Assembly: GCF_033807715.1 (NCBI RefSeq)
Contig: NC_084592.1
Location: 21,824,501 to 21,888,500 of the forward strand
Length of the DNA: 64,000 nucleotides
Reading direction: 5' to 3'
Source: Cololabis saira
Lineage: Eukaryota > Chordata > Actinopteri > Beloniformes > Belonidae
The notes under the pieces are model-generated. The model worked only from the letters and a program-made list of their open reading frames with translations. It was not told the origin of the DNA and did no database searches. The translations under genes were made by a program, and so were the position numbers. Shown here one piece after another: positions 40,746 to 54,400 of the stretch (the stretch's first letter is position 1; each line of letters begins with the position of its first letter).

Positions 40746-41105
40746 ATCCACCCATCCGTTTTCTATACCCGCTTTACCCTTTGCAGGGTCACGGGGGTCT
40801 GCTGGAGCCTATCCCAGCTCATTACAGGCGAGAGGCAGGGGTTACACCCTGGACAGGTTGCCAGTCCATCGCAAGGCCACATATACAAACAACCAGACAC
40901 ACTCACACCTACGGGCAATTTAGAATCACCAATTAACCTACTACACGTGTTTTTGGACTATGGGAGAAAGCCGGAGGGAACCCACGCAAGCACAGGGAGA
41001 ACATGCAAACTCCACACAGAAAGACCCTGCCGGGCCAGGGAATTGAACCGGGAACCTTCTCACTGTGAAGCAACAGTGCTAACCACCAAGCCACCGTGCT
41101 GCCCT
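40746..41105 (-). repeat. Abundant teleost SINE-like repeat, full copy
   Basis: It runs from CCATCCACCCATCCGTTTTC to a GCACGGTGGCTTGGTGGTTA-type end on the opposite strand. Motifs such as GGGAGAACATGCAAACTCCA are diagnostic. On the - strand the head has A-box- and B-box-like sequence, as in the copy at 53358-54220. It is intergenic between smarcal1 and marchf4. Confidence 0.75.
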
Positions 41106-42460
41106 CAAGCAGATAATAATAGGTTAAAATGGTTTTAATAAGTTTGTTATACTGATGTTTGATATGAAGAGAAAACAAGACACAAGACTGATACAATTTT
41201 AGTAATGCACAAAAATAAAAAACCCGATTAAGTATTCTAAAAATGACATCTGGGTACATCCATATTCCCAGAAAAATCCTGGCTATAAATATTTGAACAT
41301 TCATTACTTTCAGGGTGATCGCTACATGAACATTTTGTAGTGTTTATGTTTTCATGTCTTTGTATAGCACGTTGAATCACCTTGTTGAATTGTACTTGCT
41401 TGTCTTGCCTTAGTGGAAAGAAACATCAAGTCCCTGATCATTTTTTCTCTGGTGCATAATATTGTAACTATAGTAATGTAGTAATCTTATATCATGTCTT
41501 CAAGGCTAGTAATCATCTATCATGGCATAGTCTGTACAAACACTGCTTTGCATCTGATAGGAGATGTAAAACCAATCACTGGCAATTTCCTACTGGATTA
41601 GAAAGAAAACTTAAATATTCAGTTTACTATTATTAATTTATTAATTATTTAATTCATGCCTACCAGTTTGACTGCAGTCGTATACTGTATGAGCCTGAAT
41701 AAAATAGATAAATAAATAAAAAGAGAGTCAACACATATGCTGGTTGACATGGCACCTTTCTGTGTATGTTATGTCCATTTTACACAAAAACACTTTGTTT
41801 TGTGTCTGTTAATTATTCAAGTATTTAAACGTTGTTTAATCAATAATTTGAATATAATAGTGATGATTTATCTAATCCCAAAGATTTTATTCAGCCTTAA
41901 TTGAAAACGATACTCAAAATATGTCATTTACAGTTTAACAATTAAATTTTTGGGGTTTTTTAAGAAAAGTCCCTCCATTTTCAGGGGTTTCCAACTATTA
42001 GATCAAAGTGTCACGATTGTAAATATGCCTGTAATTTTAATACTTGGGTTGAGTCCTTTACTCTCTGTGTCTATCTGAAGCGTGGAACATTTATTTACCA
42101 GACATTTATGCAGCCAGTTACCTTTATTTATGGGCCTTTCTGTTTTTATTGTGTCTTCAATAACTAGAAAGTATGCTCTGTTGGATGAGACCAGGCGACA
42201 CACTTAACCATTGAAAATTATTCAATTTCTTTGCCTTCAAGAAGTGTTTTCTTTTGCAGTATGTTAAAAGTCATCATTAGTTTTTGAGCAATTGGCTAAA
42301 TCTGAAGAATATTGTCATATCATTGATAAACACCAGTAAGCCCCTTAGATTGGCAGATATTCATATCTGTACTGTGTGTGACTCATGATGTTATAGAGAT
42401 CCAACAAATCCATTGTTCCTTCAGTTACAATTGTTGAAATTTCATGAATAAGTAGATTAT
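41106..42460. other. Intergenic, AT-rich
   Basis: A short copy of the LINE-like tail seen at 12.1 kb lies at 41330-41412. Otherwise no feature is recognised; the sequence may be older LINE body that has decayed beyond recognition. Confidence 0.4.
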
Positions 42461-42466
42461 AGTATT

Positions 42467-43070
42467 TTGCAAATTATGTTTAAAGGTCATGAGAACACTT
42501 TACCAATCAACATTCAGAAAAGATTTGAAAAAAGAGAAAGCAAGTATAACTTAAAAGGAACAGAGATCTTTAAAAAACCAAGATTCAGGACTAAATTGAT
42601 GGAACGTTGTGTTTCTGTGAAAGGAATCAGTTTATGGAACAATCTGAACAAAGAAAACAAAGAATCCAAATCAAACATTACATTCAAAAGAACAATTAAA
42701 GCCAGTATGTTAAGGAAATATAATTAAATATAATGAAATATGTTACATTTGATTGAATTACCCATTGCCAAAACATTGTTTGTTGTTGTTGAATGGTATT
42801 AACTGAATTGTAACTTGGGAACTAAAAAGGAATGTGACTGTCTGTGTTGGCCGGTGGCTTTTTCATTTTAGTTTTTTATTTACTTTGTTGTTGATGTTTT
42901 TTAATTTATGTTGTTTGTAAATGGATTTCTTGGGAAAAAGGGACAGATTAAATAAGATTCTTCTTCTTTCTGCTCCCTTTCATTCACAATTTAGGAACAT
43001 TTGTGTTTATATTATATTGTTTGTTGTTTTATTTTATCAATGAATGAAATAAAGAATAAATGAATGTTGT
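42467..43070 (+). mobile_element. 3' end of a LINE: RT C-terminus, 3' UTR and tail
   Basis: The first 258 bases are an open frame with motifs FKGHENTLPINIQKRFEKR, YNLKGT and GISLWNNL, which match the C-terminal end of fish non-LTR retrotransposon ORF2. It is followed by a 3' UTR containing GGACAGATTAAATAAGATTC and CTTCTTTCTGCTCC, then an (AATAAA)/(TGAA)-rich tail. The copy is 5'-truncated. Confidence 0.65.
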
Positions 43071-43339
43071 ATGTTTTAGATCATGATTGGTTTATTTCTT
43101 TCTCCAAACTTTTTTTTTTTCCATCATTCTGATACAGTGTTAATTGGTTAAGTCTGTCTAAGAATCTGATTCCAGAACACGGAAGGCTCCTGGTGAGTTC
43201 CATCTTGTTGTAAACTCTCTGTATTTACATTCATGAAGGCTTTTCTTCAGGAAGTATTAAAAAAAAAAAAAAACAAGTAACCAAGCTTGTTCCTGTGCAT
43301 TTGTCCACGGTAGTAGAAGTGAGTTGGCTCCTTGCATCA

Positions 43340-43425
43340 CTGTGCGGTGGTGACGTGCGGCGTCTGGGAGCTGTCCCAGGAATCATGGTGCTGAAGCCGC
43401 AGCACCGACTCAGCAGCCAATGATC
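43340..43425 (+). promoter_or_regulatory. marchf4: Possible marchf4 upstream region: CRE-like and CCAAT sites, short uORF
   Basis: GTGACGTGCGGCG (43349-43361) contains a CRE-like core, and AGCCAATGATCG (43415-43426) contains CCAAT. Between them ATG GTG CTG starts a 12-codon frame (43385-43423), a possible upstream ORF. The block is locally GC-rich about 1 kb before the marchf4 start. No transcript evidence is available. Confidence 0.3.
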
Positions 43426-43939
43426 GCAGGAGAATCCGGGGCTACGGATGCTTTCACCCAGAGCAGGACAGTCCGACAGTCGGGTTGGATTTTAACGGAT
43501 GGATTTAGATCTCTTTGCTTGTTGAGGGGACATGTCCATTCGACATTTGGGAATGAAAGCTCCGCAGAGACTTGCCAACGACATGCGGTCTGGCTGAAAA
43601 TCTCATGAAAACATGAGAAAAAAAAATGAATCTGTGAATCGTATAGAAATCGGTATAGCTCGCCAGGTAAGACGGATTTTGCTTCCCATTATGGCACGCC
43701 ATTGATTGGCTTGAAAAGCCTTATTAGACGTCGACAGTATTATGAGCTGCTGATTTAAAGCCTGAAACGTGTTTTCCCTCATTTCCATTGTTGTTGAAAT
43801 AGTCGGATTTTAAAATCGAGCGCTATTTTTGCTTTCGACGCTTTAGAGTTCATTCTACCACAGACGGATTTGAATCTTTCCTTCTGCACTCGCTTGAGAA
43901 TCGAAAAGGGGGAATCTTCACTATAGATAGTTTGTGTTG

Positions 43940-44040
43940 TAGCAGTCTAACTATTAGAATCAGAATCAGAATCAGAAAAGGGTTTATTGCCAAGTTTTCA
44001 CACGAGGAATTTGTTATGGGGATTGTTGCAACACAATACA
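43940..44040 (-). repeat. LINE-like tail repeat with (AGAATC)n
   Basis: Four AGAATC units are followed by AAAAGGGTTTATTGCCAAG and GGAATTTGTTATGGGGATTG. This arrangement is a widespread fish retroposon 3' end, here on the - strand. Confidence 0.6.
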
Positions 44041-44447
44041 ATTATAAAAGCAATTAAGGCCATGAATTGACAGTTGGGCATTAAGTGAACAACCTATAGC
44101 CTTACAACTTGAATGCATTTCCCCATCAGTCCAGCATTTGACTCTCCAGTAGCCATTTCATTTATGGAACTTAATGGCTTCAGACACTTGTTTGCATCGA
44201 TTATCTCCATTTTCTGTTTACATTCTCGTGGAAAAACAATAACAGTCCCACAATAAGAATAACAAACCTTGATCAGCACCAAATTACAAGGCTCTAAATC
44301 CAAACATACACCGGAAAACGCACCTCTGTGGCCACTATTTCGCCCAACGACACATGGTGGGGTGCTTGCATATGACTGGGACACAAACAGCACACGTCTC
44401 CCAGCACCTCGGCGTGCTGCTGTGATATCCTTGTTGAATTGAGTCCG

Positions 44448-45129
44448 ATGCTGCGCAGCAGGGGCATGCTGAAGAGCCGCTGCTGCGTCCTGCTGGGGGA
44501 CCTGAGGGTGCTCCTGCTCGGGCCCCCGGCACCCCCGACGCCGCTGCCGCCGCTGACCCCCATGAACGACCAGGACCAGGAAAACCACGAGGCGAGCGTC
44601 CCCGTCCACGACAACAACAACACGTTACCGCGGGGCCACCAGCAGCACCCTGGGGACCGAGCAGCGCCGTCTGCGGCGGGAGCCACCGGGCCACCGGGCG
44701 CCGGGGAGCGGAGGGTGAACGGCTGGGTCGACGCTGCGGAACTATCGGCGGCCCTGCGCGGCTGCAGCAGCTCTTCCGATGACTGCTCTAAGGGCAAGCT
44801 GGAGGAGAGGTTCTCCCTCACCAGCTACACGGAAAGTGGCTTCAGGACGCCTGTGTGCAGGATCTGTTTCCAGGGACCAGAACATGTGAGTCCTAGAAAA
44901 TTAATGATTTAATGCCCATCTAATCCATTCATTACTAACCATCCTCCCACACTTTCATAAAGGTTCATAAAATAGTGAATTTGACAGTAAAGGTTAGGGA
45001 TGGGCGGTATGGACTAAAAAATGTATCACGATCATTTCTGGCATTTATCCCGATAATGATAAAAATGACGATAAAAAAAATACTAATTCAACTCCACCTT
45101 TGTAACTATAAACCTATCTCATCATCATT

Positions 45130-45224
<95 letters not shown>

Positions 45225-45232
45225 GGCTCATT

Positions 45233-45263
<31 letters not shown>

Positions 45264-45271
45264 GGCTCATT

Positions 45272-45338
<67 letters not shown>

Positions 45339-45346
45339 GGCTCATT

Positions 45347-45433
<87 letters not shown>

Positions 45434-48400
45434 CGCTCATTTCTTTCTTTCTTTCTGGCTCATTTCTTTCTTTCATCTTCCTTCCTTCCTTTATCGTTTT
45501 TATCGCGAGATGGCAATTTCTTACCGTGGGGAATTTTTTTGACGGTATATCGTGAACGGTAAAATATCGCCCATTCCTAGTATAGGTACATTTTGTTGGA
45601 AATAGACATCTCTCAGGAGGATTGGATAACAAGAGCAACAAGTTCACAGGGTTTTTTTTCTTCCTTTTCTACAATAGGTTTCACTAGTTCAACATATTGT
45701 TTTTTTTCCATTTGAGAGAGAAAGAGAGAATGAGAGACCTGGAGCATTTTTTGCACTCATCGCATTGGACGGCTTTACAACACAGCTTTAGCTAGGGAGT
45801 CAGACACCTTGTAAAGACACCTTGTAAAGGTGTCTGACAATACACAGTGATGCAGTAATTGCTAATTAGAGCCAAACACACCTAAGCCTTATATAGTTGA
45901 CAACATCAAATAATGCCTCTCACTCTACTAGTCATTCCCACCATCTGGAAACAGCCATATAATAATAACAATAATAATAATGGTCCTGCATATAATGGCC
46001 TGTTTGCTTTATTTAGGACAATATTGTTCTATATCAGTCAGGAGAGGAAAATGTGAAAGGCTAGGGCTACAAAAAAAAAAACGTTACAATGAAGATACAG
46101 ACACTTAGCAATTTACAGAAACATGAGTTACACAGTTTGACAGAGCTTTTGAGACCCCACTGGTAAATATATGCACCGATCACTTTATCAGGTGTAGCAG
46201 GTGTATCTAATAAAGAGGCCGGTGAGTGTATGTCACACCTCAGCTGGTAGGTGTTGAACATTTTATACACCATTCTGCATTCATTGTTGCTTTTCCTTTA
46301 ACCCAGCAGCAGATTTAACATACCATTTCAGGGTTATTTGACTGTGTATAGCCTATAATCTCAATATTTCATCAACTAATTACTTGAACATTATTCCAAC
46401 AGCAATTTTGTGCATCTGTCCGCCCCTACACTCAGACTTTGTAATTTATTTGACATGCACATCTATGATGAGACTGAAAGACAAGGTGTCATCCTCTTTT
46501 CTCTAAACATCCATAGATAGTCAGCACTCTTTGTTGTGCATACAAAGTGCTGCCTCGGAAAATTGCAGTGTTTCCCATGGACTCCTCCAGCAAAACTAAT
46601 TAATAATACCTTGAGACATTCCAGCAAGTCAATTACATTTGATTTTCTTCCAATCTTATCATTATGTACACTTCTATCTTTCATGGGCTTCCTTTTCCTG
46701 TCGTCTGTGAGGTGTTGGTTTGGGTGAAGTCCAGATATGGATCCACGGAGGTGTAAATGGGTACAAGGAGAATGAGCCTTGATTTGGGAAGAGAGATGAG
46801 TGGTCTCCCTCTGTGTGTTACAGCCAATGGGAAGATTAGTTATCCTCCATTCTCTCCTATAGCCTCCAGGATGTCACATAAACCAAGCCAGCCAGTATCT
46901 GATCTGACAGTCCACCTCCAAAACACTTCCATCCCTAAGGCTGAGATAGTCAAGACAGAGTAAAGAAGGGAGAGAAAGACATAGCTTTCCTTAAGCATCC
47001 CACTAAAAAAAGGGCCTTGAGTGTCTGAAAAAGGCAAACCGTTGAAAGAGGATTGTACTCTGGTTTAATATAACACAACAACATTAAATAAGTCTACGTA
47101 ATCTAATCCCTGTCAGTGGTGTTGTTGCCATTTTCTTTGACGTGATGCTGCTGCTCCCAACTGCAGTTTGACACATCTGTTTCTAAACCCACATGTTTAA
47201 ACGTGGGTTTAAAGAGTCACGGGTATCTTTTTACAGTAGAAGCTTGTAAGGCAAATCAAGAAGAATCAGAAGAATGTGACATTCTCTTTCTGCAATACTG
47301 TCCCTTTAAGTAGTTCAACTAGGATACACTACATAAAGAAACAAAAACACACGTATTTCTTTTGATAGCAAAGATCAAGAACTTTTTTTTTCTGCAACTA
47401 TATGCAATGAAATCAAAGCTCCCTTTATGGTCTGTATAAACAGAAGATTGATTGCAGCTTTTTTTAAATGCATGTATAGAACAGGGAAATAAAGGTTATA
47501 TATTGAGACAGACATGAAATAAGAACCACTCATCAAAGTGAGACCAAATATGAAGGAGAAATATACTATACAATATAATGAACCCTATATCAGGTGGAAT
47601 TACAGAGTCGTGCCTTTTACTGAACCTAGGTACAAAATGTTATTCGCCTGCTTCTTTTTAAACATTTCATACGAGACACATTTTAACCTATTACTTATTC
47701 TACTTAAGTAAAGGTCAGTGAGAAGCTTTACAGGAGGCTCTTGTTTGTTTTCCCGCAGTGTTTGGTTTATTCAGGCTTGTTCTTTCAGACTCAACCTCAA
47801 GCTGGTTAGTCCCACTGTTCGATTTCCTTTGAAAAAGAAAAAGTGAACTTTCACTCCTAAAGCTTAGTTGCCATCATTTTTTCTAAGCTGCATCGTAATG
47901 GCACTATGCTTTGTGTATTCCATCCAGGATGGCTGCACAGCCGTTTGTTGGGAATGAGAGATAAACAAGTTACATAAGCGCATGACATGTTTTTTGGATC
48001 CACTGAAGTCCATCAATAGAAGTGGAGGATTCATAAAGTTAAATGAGTAACCTCACATCCTCTTTTTAATACTTTGAAGAGTCATTAACTATCACTGTAG
48101 GCCCAATGGTTCCCATAAAAGCATCACTATAGATGATTACGAGCAGTTTGAAATGATATCATCTTCAATTTAATTCACAACTGACGGGACTTCTTTTTAC
48201 TCTAACGTTTCGAAAATGGTTTAAATTTATAGATAAAGCTGTTTTCCGGATGACTGCAGCACTGCAGCTTTTTATAAAAGAGATGCATGTGGCCTGAATA
48301 TTATTGGCCAATGTAAAATTCACTTTCATTCATTTTCTGTGAGCTACTTTATTATACTACAATTTCCCCTCGGTTGGAGTTAATAGAGTTCACTTGCATT

Positions 48401-51400
48401 GATTTCAGACTCTTATGTGAATAGCCAAGTCTAATTTATTTCCATGCCATTATATATACATTCGGAGCGTATCCAATTTTATAAGGAGAAAATTAGATGT
48501 ACTGAGTTGTTTTGGGATAATGCAGCGCAGAGAGATAGAATAATGCAGCCAAAGCTGTCAGCCTTGACTTTTCAGTGCATCGCTCAATTGTGTACGTGTT
48601 TGTTTTATCAGTGAATATTGCTGTTTGATCAATAAAAGGACACGAGCTGCCACTTTCCGTGTGCGTGGGCTCTGGTGCCACGTTTGTTATCGGTCTCTCT
48701 TGCTCTCTTCAGCTTCAGTTGTACGGGAGTGATCCAAGTTGCAGCTCTTGGCTGCAATCAGGCCAGTCACAGTGAGCGGCCTGAGTCCCACTGGACACGA
48801 CAGAAGTGTTCTCGTGCTCCTGCCAATACACTCCCACCCTGACCATCTGTAGATGGGCCTTTTCTCCTGTTTCTTCCCGCATTTTCCTTTCTTCCCCTCA
48901 ACCAGGGCAGTACTCTGTCTTTCTGAGATGCCAGCAAAATAATGGTGATTTCTTTTTCTTTTCTTTATTAAGCTTGTGTTTCGGTCTTTATGCTGGTTAT
49001 AGACCAGGAGAGGCAATACTGAATTAACATTAGGATGTAATGCCTCGGCTTAAGAGAGGAGAGAAAAGAGATTACTTCCCTCACCCAGGGTTGCTTCCTT
49101 TTTTTCCCATTCACCACAGGCTTTTTGTTCTGTCACATAAAGATTAAAATTCTCACAAGAGAAGGTTCTGCAATTAATTTCATAGATACCAGTTTCTTAA
49201 GTGTAGGTCAGGACCTAAAACAGGTTGTAGGCCTACATCTTTTGGGTCATCATCAATATCCAATATGACAAGATTAGTAATATATTCTAATGAGCTTGGG
49301 GACCGGGAGGAAAGATTAAAAAAGTCTCATCTGTTTCTTGTTTGAGTAGATCTGAAGAAGAAAGGTTGCACATACGGTGTTTTCTGTCAAGTAGAGTCCC
49401 TGTGACAGCAAATTCACTGAACTTCACCAGATTTGAAGGATTTCAGGGTCTTTGCCTTGTTTTTCCTGAGATTTTATCACAGCCATCTGGTAAAGTTGAA
49501 AACACATTGGAAAAGCTAAAAATACAGCAGATCCCACTGTAGGTTACCCCTGACAGCAGTGATTTTGTGACGTTTTGCTTTTCGCGTTGGGACTAAGTGT
49601 AAAATAAAGGCAGAATGCAGTGATTTGCAAATGTTGTAAACCCATAATTTATTCACCGGAGAACATAGAAAAACATATCCAACATTGAGAGGGAAAGATT
49701 TTACATCTGTAGGAACATCTTACAACCAATTATGATAACTGACACCACATCAGGGACATGATTGGATAAAAAAAAGAACATCCTACGGAGCCAGAGTCTC
49801 TTAGAAGTAAAGATGGCCAAATGTTTACCAATATGCAAAAAATCTGCCTCTACAGACTGTTAAACAATCTCAGAGCAGCATAAAATCTGTGAAATCACTG
49901 TGAGCAAGGAACAAGGCCGAAAACACAGTATTGGGTGCCCTTGATCGTCAGGCTCCAAGACAGGACCACGGTAAAAGCAGGCAGGATTCTGTAATTGAAA
50001 TCACCGCATGGGCTCAGGAGCACTTCCAGAAATCAAATTTTAAGAACACAGCTCACCATGCCATCAACAAATGCAGGTTAAATCTCCATCAAGTGAAGAA
50101 GAAGCCATATGTTAACATGATCCAGAAATGTGGGCTCTTTCCTTGAGTCAAAACTGTATCTAAATTGGACTGAGGCAAACTGAGAAACTGTTCTTTGCTC
50201 AGAATGATTCAATTCTGAAATTCTTTTCCCACTTTAACTTTATTTATATAGCGCCTAATCATGACAAATGTCATCTCAAGGCACTTCAGCGATACAGTTA
50301 AACTCATTCCAAATTACTCCAATTAATACAAATCCAGTAAAATAACAATACAAATATTCCTGCATGGCTAAGGAAACCAACAACTTTTCTTTGATACAAT
50401 CAACCAAAAAGAAAGTCAATATTGAAGGTAGGACGGTGTCTGCTTACCAAACCCAAACTGGCAGCTGGTTCCAAAGGTGAGAGACCTGATATCTGAGGGT
50501 TTTACCTCCCATTCTACTTTAAGAAACTCTAGGAACCAAAACTACACCTGCTGTCTGAGAGCAAAGAGCTCTCCTTGGAAAATATGGAACTATAAGCTCT
50601 TTAAGATATGATGGAGCTTGGTCATTAAGAGCTTTATATGTGAGGAGAAGAATTTTGAATTCTATCCTGGATTTTAAAGGTAGCCAATGAAGAGACGTTA
50701 AAACTGGGGAAACATAATCTGTCCTGCTGGTTCTCGCCTTTTTTAGAAACCGTGGACACTACATCTTCTACACTAGAGAGGAGAGGGACCATCAAGCTAC
50801 CAGTTCTAGTTGCAGTAGTGTATATGGAATGGGAAGCTTGCACAAATGGAAATGATATATCGATGCTGAAAAGGTTTCCAGACTTTCAGAGAAGGCTTTG
50901 CATCATTCTGCAAGACAATACTTAACCACATACAACATCCATCGTAGAAGTGTCTGAGTGCTGAACTGACCTGCCTGCAGTCCAGAGAATCTGAAAACAT
51001 TTGGTGCATCATGAAACAGAAAATGCCACAAAGAACACTCAGGACTGTTGAGCAGCTCAAATCCTATATCAGACAACAATGGGATCATTTTCTCCCCAAA
51101 ACTCTCGCATTTGCTCTCCGCAGTTTCCAGACATGTATGGACTGTTGAGATTGTGACTGCAGTACTGCTGACCACTGCACACTTCTTCAGGGAGTAAAAC
51201 AGATTAACTTCAACTACTCTGAGAAGGATTTAATGTTTTATTTTGTCTGCTTAAGCAACAGCAGCCCCTGGAGAAACTGTCCAGAGGTTAAACACACAGT
51301 GCAAGCATTGTTATCCTGCTGTTCAGTGAGATCAGTCAAACAGCATGTGGCTGTCAACAGGCTGACATAAGGGATTCCAAATCCCCTCAGTAATACTAAC

Positions 51401-54400
51401 ATCCTGACAGCGTCTTCAGAAACATCACTTTAATATCAGAAATGTGCAGAGCAGCTATACGCTCTGTGAAAATTGGGATCTTGCTTTTAATTTTCCTTTA
51501 AATATGAAATCAATGCAGGGCTGCCAGACTCCATTTTCAATTCAACCTTGCATCAGTCAAAAGGTAAAGACGGAGAAGCCTGTCAATGCAAAAGAAAGAG
51601 AATGATGCAAGACTGAAATAGGTTTGTTTGGCTTGAGGCTGCAATATTGTACATTTATGAAATAAAGTTAACAACCATTTCCCACAACATTCACCCAAAC
51701 CAGCTGCTTTATATTATTCAGATCCCCCTCTTGCCTTGTAAACCACTTGTACCGTATAAGCTACTCTGATCTATTCTGACCTATCGCGGTATTGGATAGG
51801 TGACCTCTGGCGGTGCCCTATTGTGTCTGGCAGCGGATCCCTCAGGTCCTGTGGGTTGCAGATTGGAGGACTGAGTTTTTTCTGGCGCATCCTTTGGTTG
51901 TTTGATCTGATTGGGCTCTGGGGAGTCTGGCGGCCTGTTCAGCACCTTCGATGTGCTCCTTCAGCCTTTTCTGAGAAGTTTAAGCGATTGACTGCACGTT
52001 TTTTATTTATTTTATTTTTCAGAGGAGACACCCTTAGCTATGGTGAGTTATTGCCCAGGAGGGGAGGGGTGAGTACTCGCATTTATGTGCAATAATGCGA
52101 GCACAGTCTCCTAGAAGACTGTAGCGTTGTATGGAAATGATCAATGTCAGTCTCTTTGCCTGTCAGTGGTTTTAATGTTGTGGGCAGCTGACGTACGCAA
52201 CAATCCATTATTATTGAGAGCTGCCGGGTCAGTGTAACCATAGCGCTGTGTTTTGTGGTTTCACATTAGCTTCAGTAACTACTCATCCACATTCAGTGGT
52301 ACCAGTGATCAAGTACTTTGCCTGTGAACTAGGTATAAGGAAAAGACTTAATTTCACACATGAACTCCACAGAATAGCTCAGCTCAGTGCTGTGTGTAAG
52401 GGAGTTTGTTTATGCTTCCACAAGAAACCTTTGTAAAATCAATAAGCCGGCATGAAGAAAAATAACTGTTTGTATGGTGTAACCCAGAATATTGCGTGTG
52501 GGCGGGTAACTCCACAGGGGTAAAGAAGACAAATAAGAATAGAAACTACAGATTCTGGTCAATGACTGCTGTGGGCAGATATATTTTCAGAGTCATAAGC
52601 TCCAATTTAAAACTTAAGCTCTATATGTAGGTATGCACACATGCACCACATTTGTAAGTTAACAAAATGAAACTGAGACGTGTGTCCCTTCTGCAGGGGG
52701 AGCTCCTGAGCCCGTGTCGCTGCAGTGGGTCAGTTCGCTGTACCCACCATCCCTGTCTCATCAAATGGATCAGCGAGAGAGGCTCCTGGGCCTGTGAGCT
52801 CTGCTACTACAAATACCAAGTCATTGCCATCAGCACCAAGAACCCACTACAGGTGAGCTTTGGATGTAAAGTGTGCCGCTGTATAAAAGCTGAGAAATTG
52901 TCACACTGTCTGAAAATAAGTCACATGCTCCAGGAGATAATGGCATACCACTCACAAACTCCAAGTTTTCATCAAAAAGTATATTTTTGCCTTGTTGTAT
53001 TTAGATGCATTTTTGGTTCATATCAAATTTTATTTCGCCGGTTACACCTAAAACACGATTTTCAGGAATCAGAGTATTAAGCTGGACTCCAGTTCCACTC
53101 TGATCATAAGCCGAGGGGGGGAAAGTAACTTTTTGATTTGAACACGGCTTTTCCCCTTTGATCCTTAAAGTAGAAAGATTGTAATTTTCTCTCAGTTTTA
53201 GCCTTTGGTGATTTGACTGGATGGCGTGTGAGAGGATTCTTTCCAGTTTTTCTGGCCAAAATGTCTGAAATACAGCACTCAGGTTTTATGGTGCTCGCAG
53301 CTGGAACAGATGCTGCAATTGGATGCTTTTATTTTGGTAGAATATATTAAATCTCCGGGCAGTACGGTGGCTTAGTGGTTAGCACTATTGCCTCACAGCA
53401 AGAAGGTCCACGGTTCCACTCCCAGTCCCAGTGACTTCTGTGTGGAGTTTGCATGTTCTCCCCGTGCTTGCGTGGGTTCCCTCCCTCCGGGTACTCCGGC
53501 TTTCTCCCACAGTCCAAAAACATGCATAGTAGGTTAATTGATTCTAAATTGCCCGTAGGTGTGAGTGTGAGTGTGTCTGGTTGTCTGTCTGTATATGTGG
53601 CCCCTGCAATGGACTGGCGACCTGTCCAGTAGGGGTGGGCAAAAATATTGATACGGCAATATATCGCGATACATAGTCTCCCGATACGATATCGATATTC
53701 AATGTATGTATCGCGATATATTGCCGTATCAATATTTTTGCCCACCCCTAGGTGTACTGTGATTTCAATTTCAGTGTGGGTGAGACACTGCATTTTATTT
53801 TGAGTATTTTGTATCTAAGAATAATGCACACTGCACTTTTCATTGTGTTTCAGTGTGTTTTTTCACACAAATATGTTGCATATTAAAATGGAAAGTCGGA
53901 ATTACATTGTTTTGACTCAGTCTGTCCAATGAATTATCACTATCATCTGATGTACATATATACAACTTGGATTTTAAGATGTGTAATGCATTTTTAAATT
54001 TTGCGAACTATGTAGAATATCGTGATATATCGCATAATCGGGATATCGCATATTGTATCGTATCGTGGCTCAAGTATCGTGATGCGTATCGTATTGTGAG
54101 GTCCTTCCCAATACCCACCCCTACTGTCCAGGGTGAACCCCTCACCTGAAAATTAGCTGGGATAGGCTCCAGCAGACCTCTGTGACCCTGCAAAGGATAA
54201 AGCGGGTATAGATAATGGATGGATGGATATTAAATCTCCCCATCACCCCAAGCAACTCATATTCGATGGTGTCTTACCTGCTTGATTTTTGCATTTGTCT
54301 TCTTTATTACATTAACTCAAAAGAGAGAAAAGCAAAGAACTAATCTGTGATTGTTCTCTTGCAGTGGCAGGCCATCTCCCTGACAGTGATAGAGAAAGTG

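Larger units (their letters stand above)
53358..54225 (+). repeat. Teleost SINE-like repeat with tRNA-like head, split by a hAT element
   Basis: The head contains TGGCTTAGTGG (53368-53378) and GGTTCCACTCC (53412-53422), matching RNA polymerase III A- and B-box consensus at tRNA-like spacing. The body has GGAGTTTGCATGTTCTCCCC. The tail ATGGATGGATGG ends at about 54228. The body breaks at CTGTCCAG and resumes 484 bp later. The copy at 40746-41105 is intact and on the other strand. Confidence 0.75.

Noticed and set aside
43385..43423. 12-codon frame upstream of marchf4 as a gene
   Set aside because: Too short to call; kept only as a possible uORF in the upstream region.
44439..44447. TTG as the marchf4 start
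   Set aside because: A conserved ATG (44448) begins the family's MLR...LLK segment three codons later.
44975..45562. 195-codon Ser/Phe/Leu frame on the + strand and Lys/Glu/Arg frames on the - strand
   Set aside because: They are produced by the (TTTC)n array in marchf4 intron 1.
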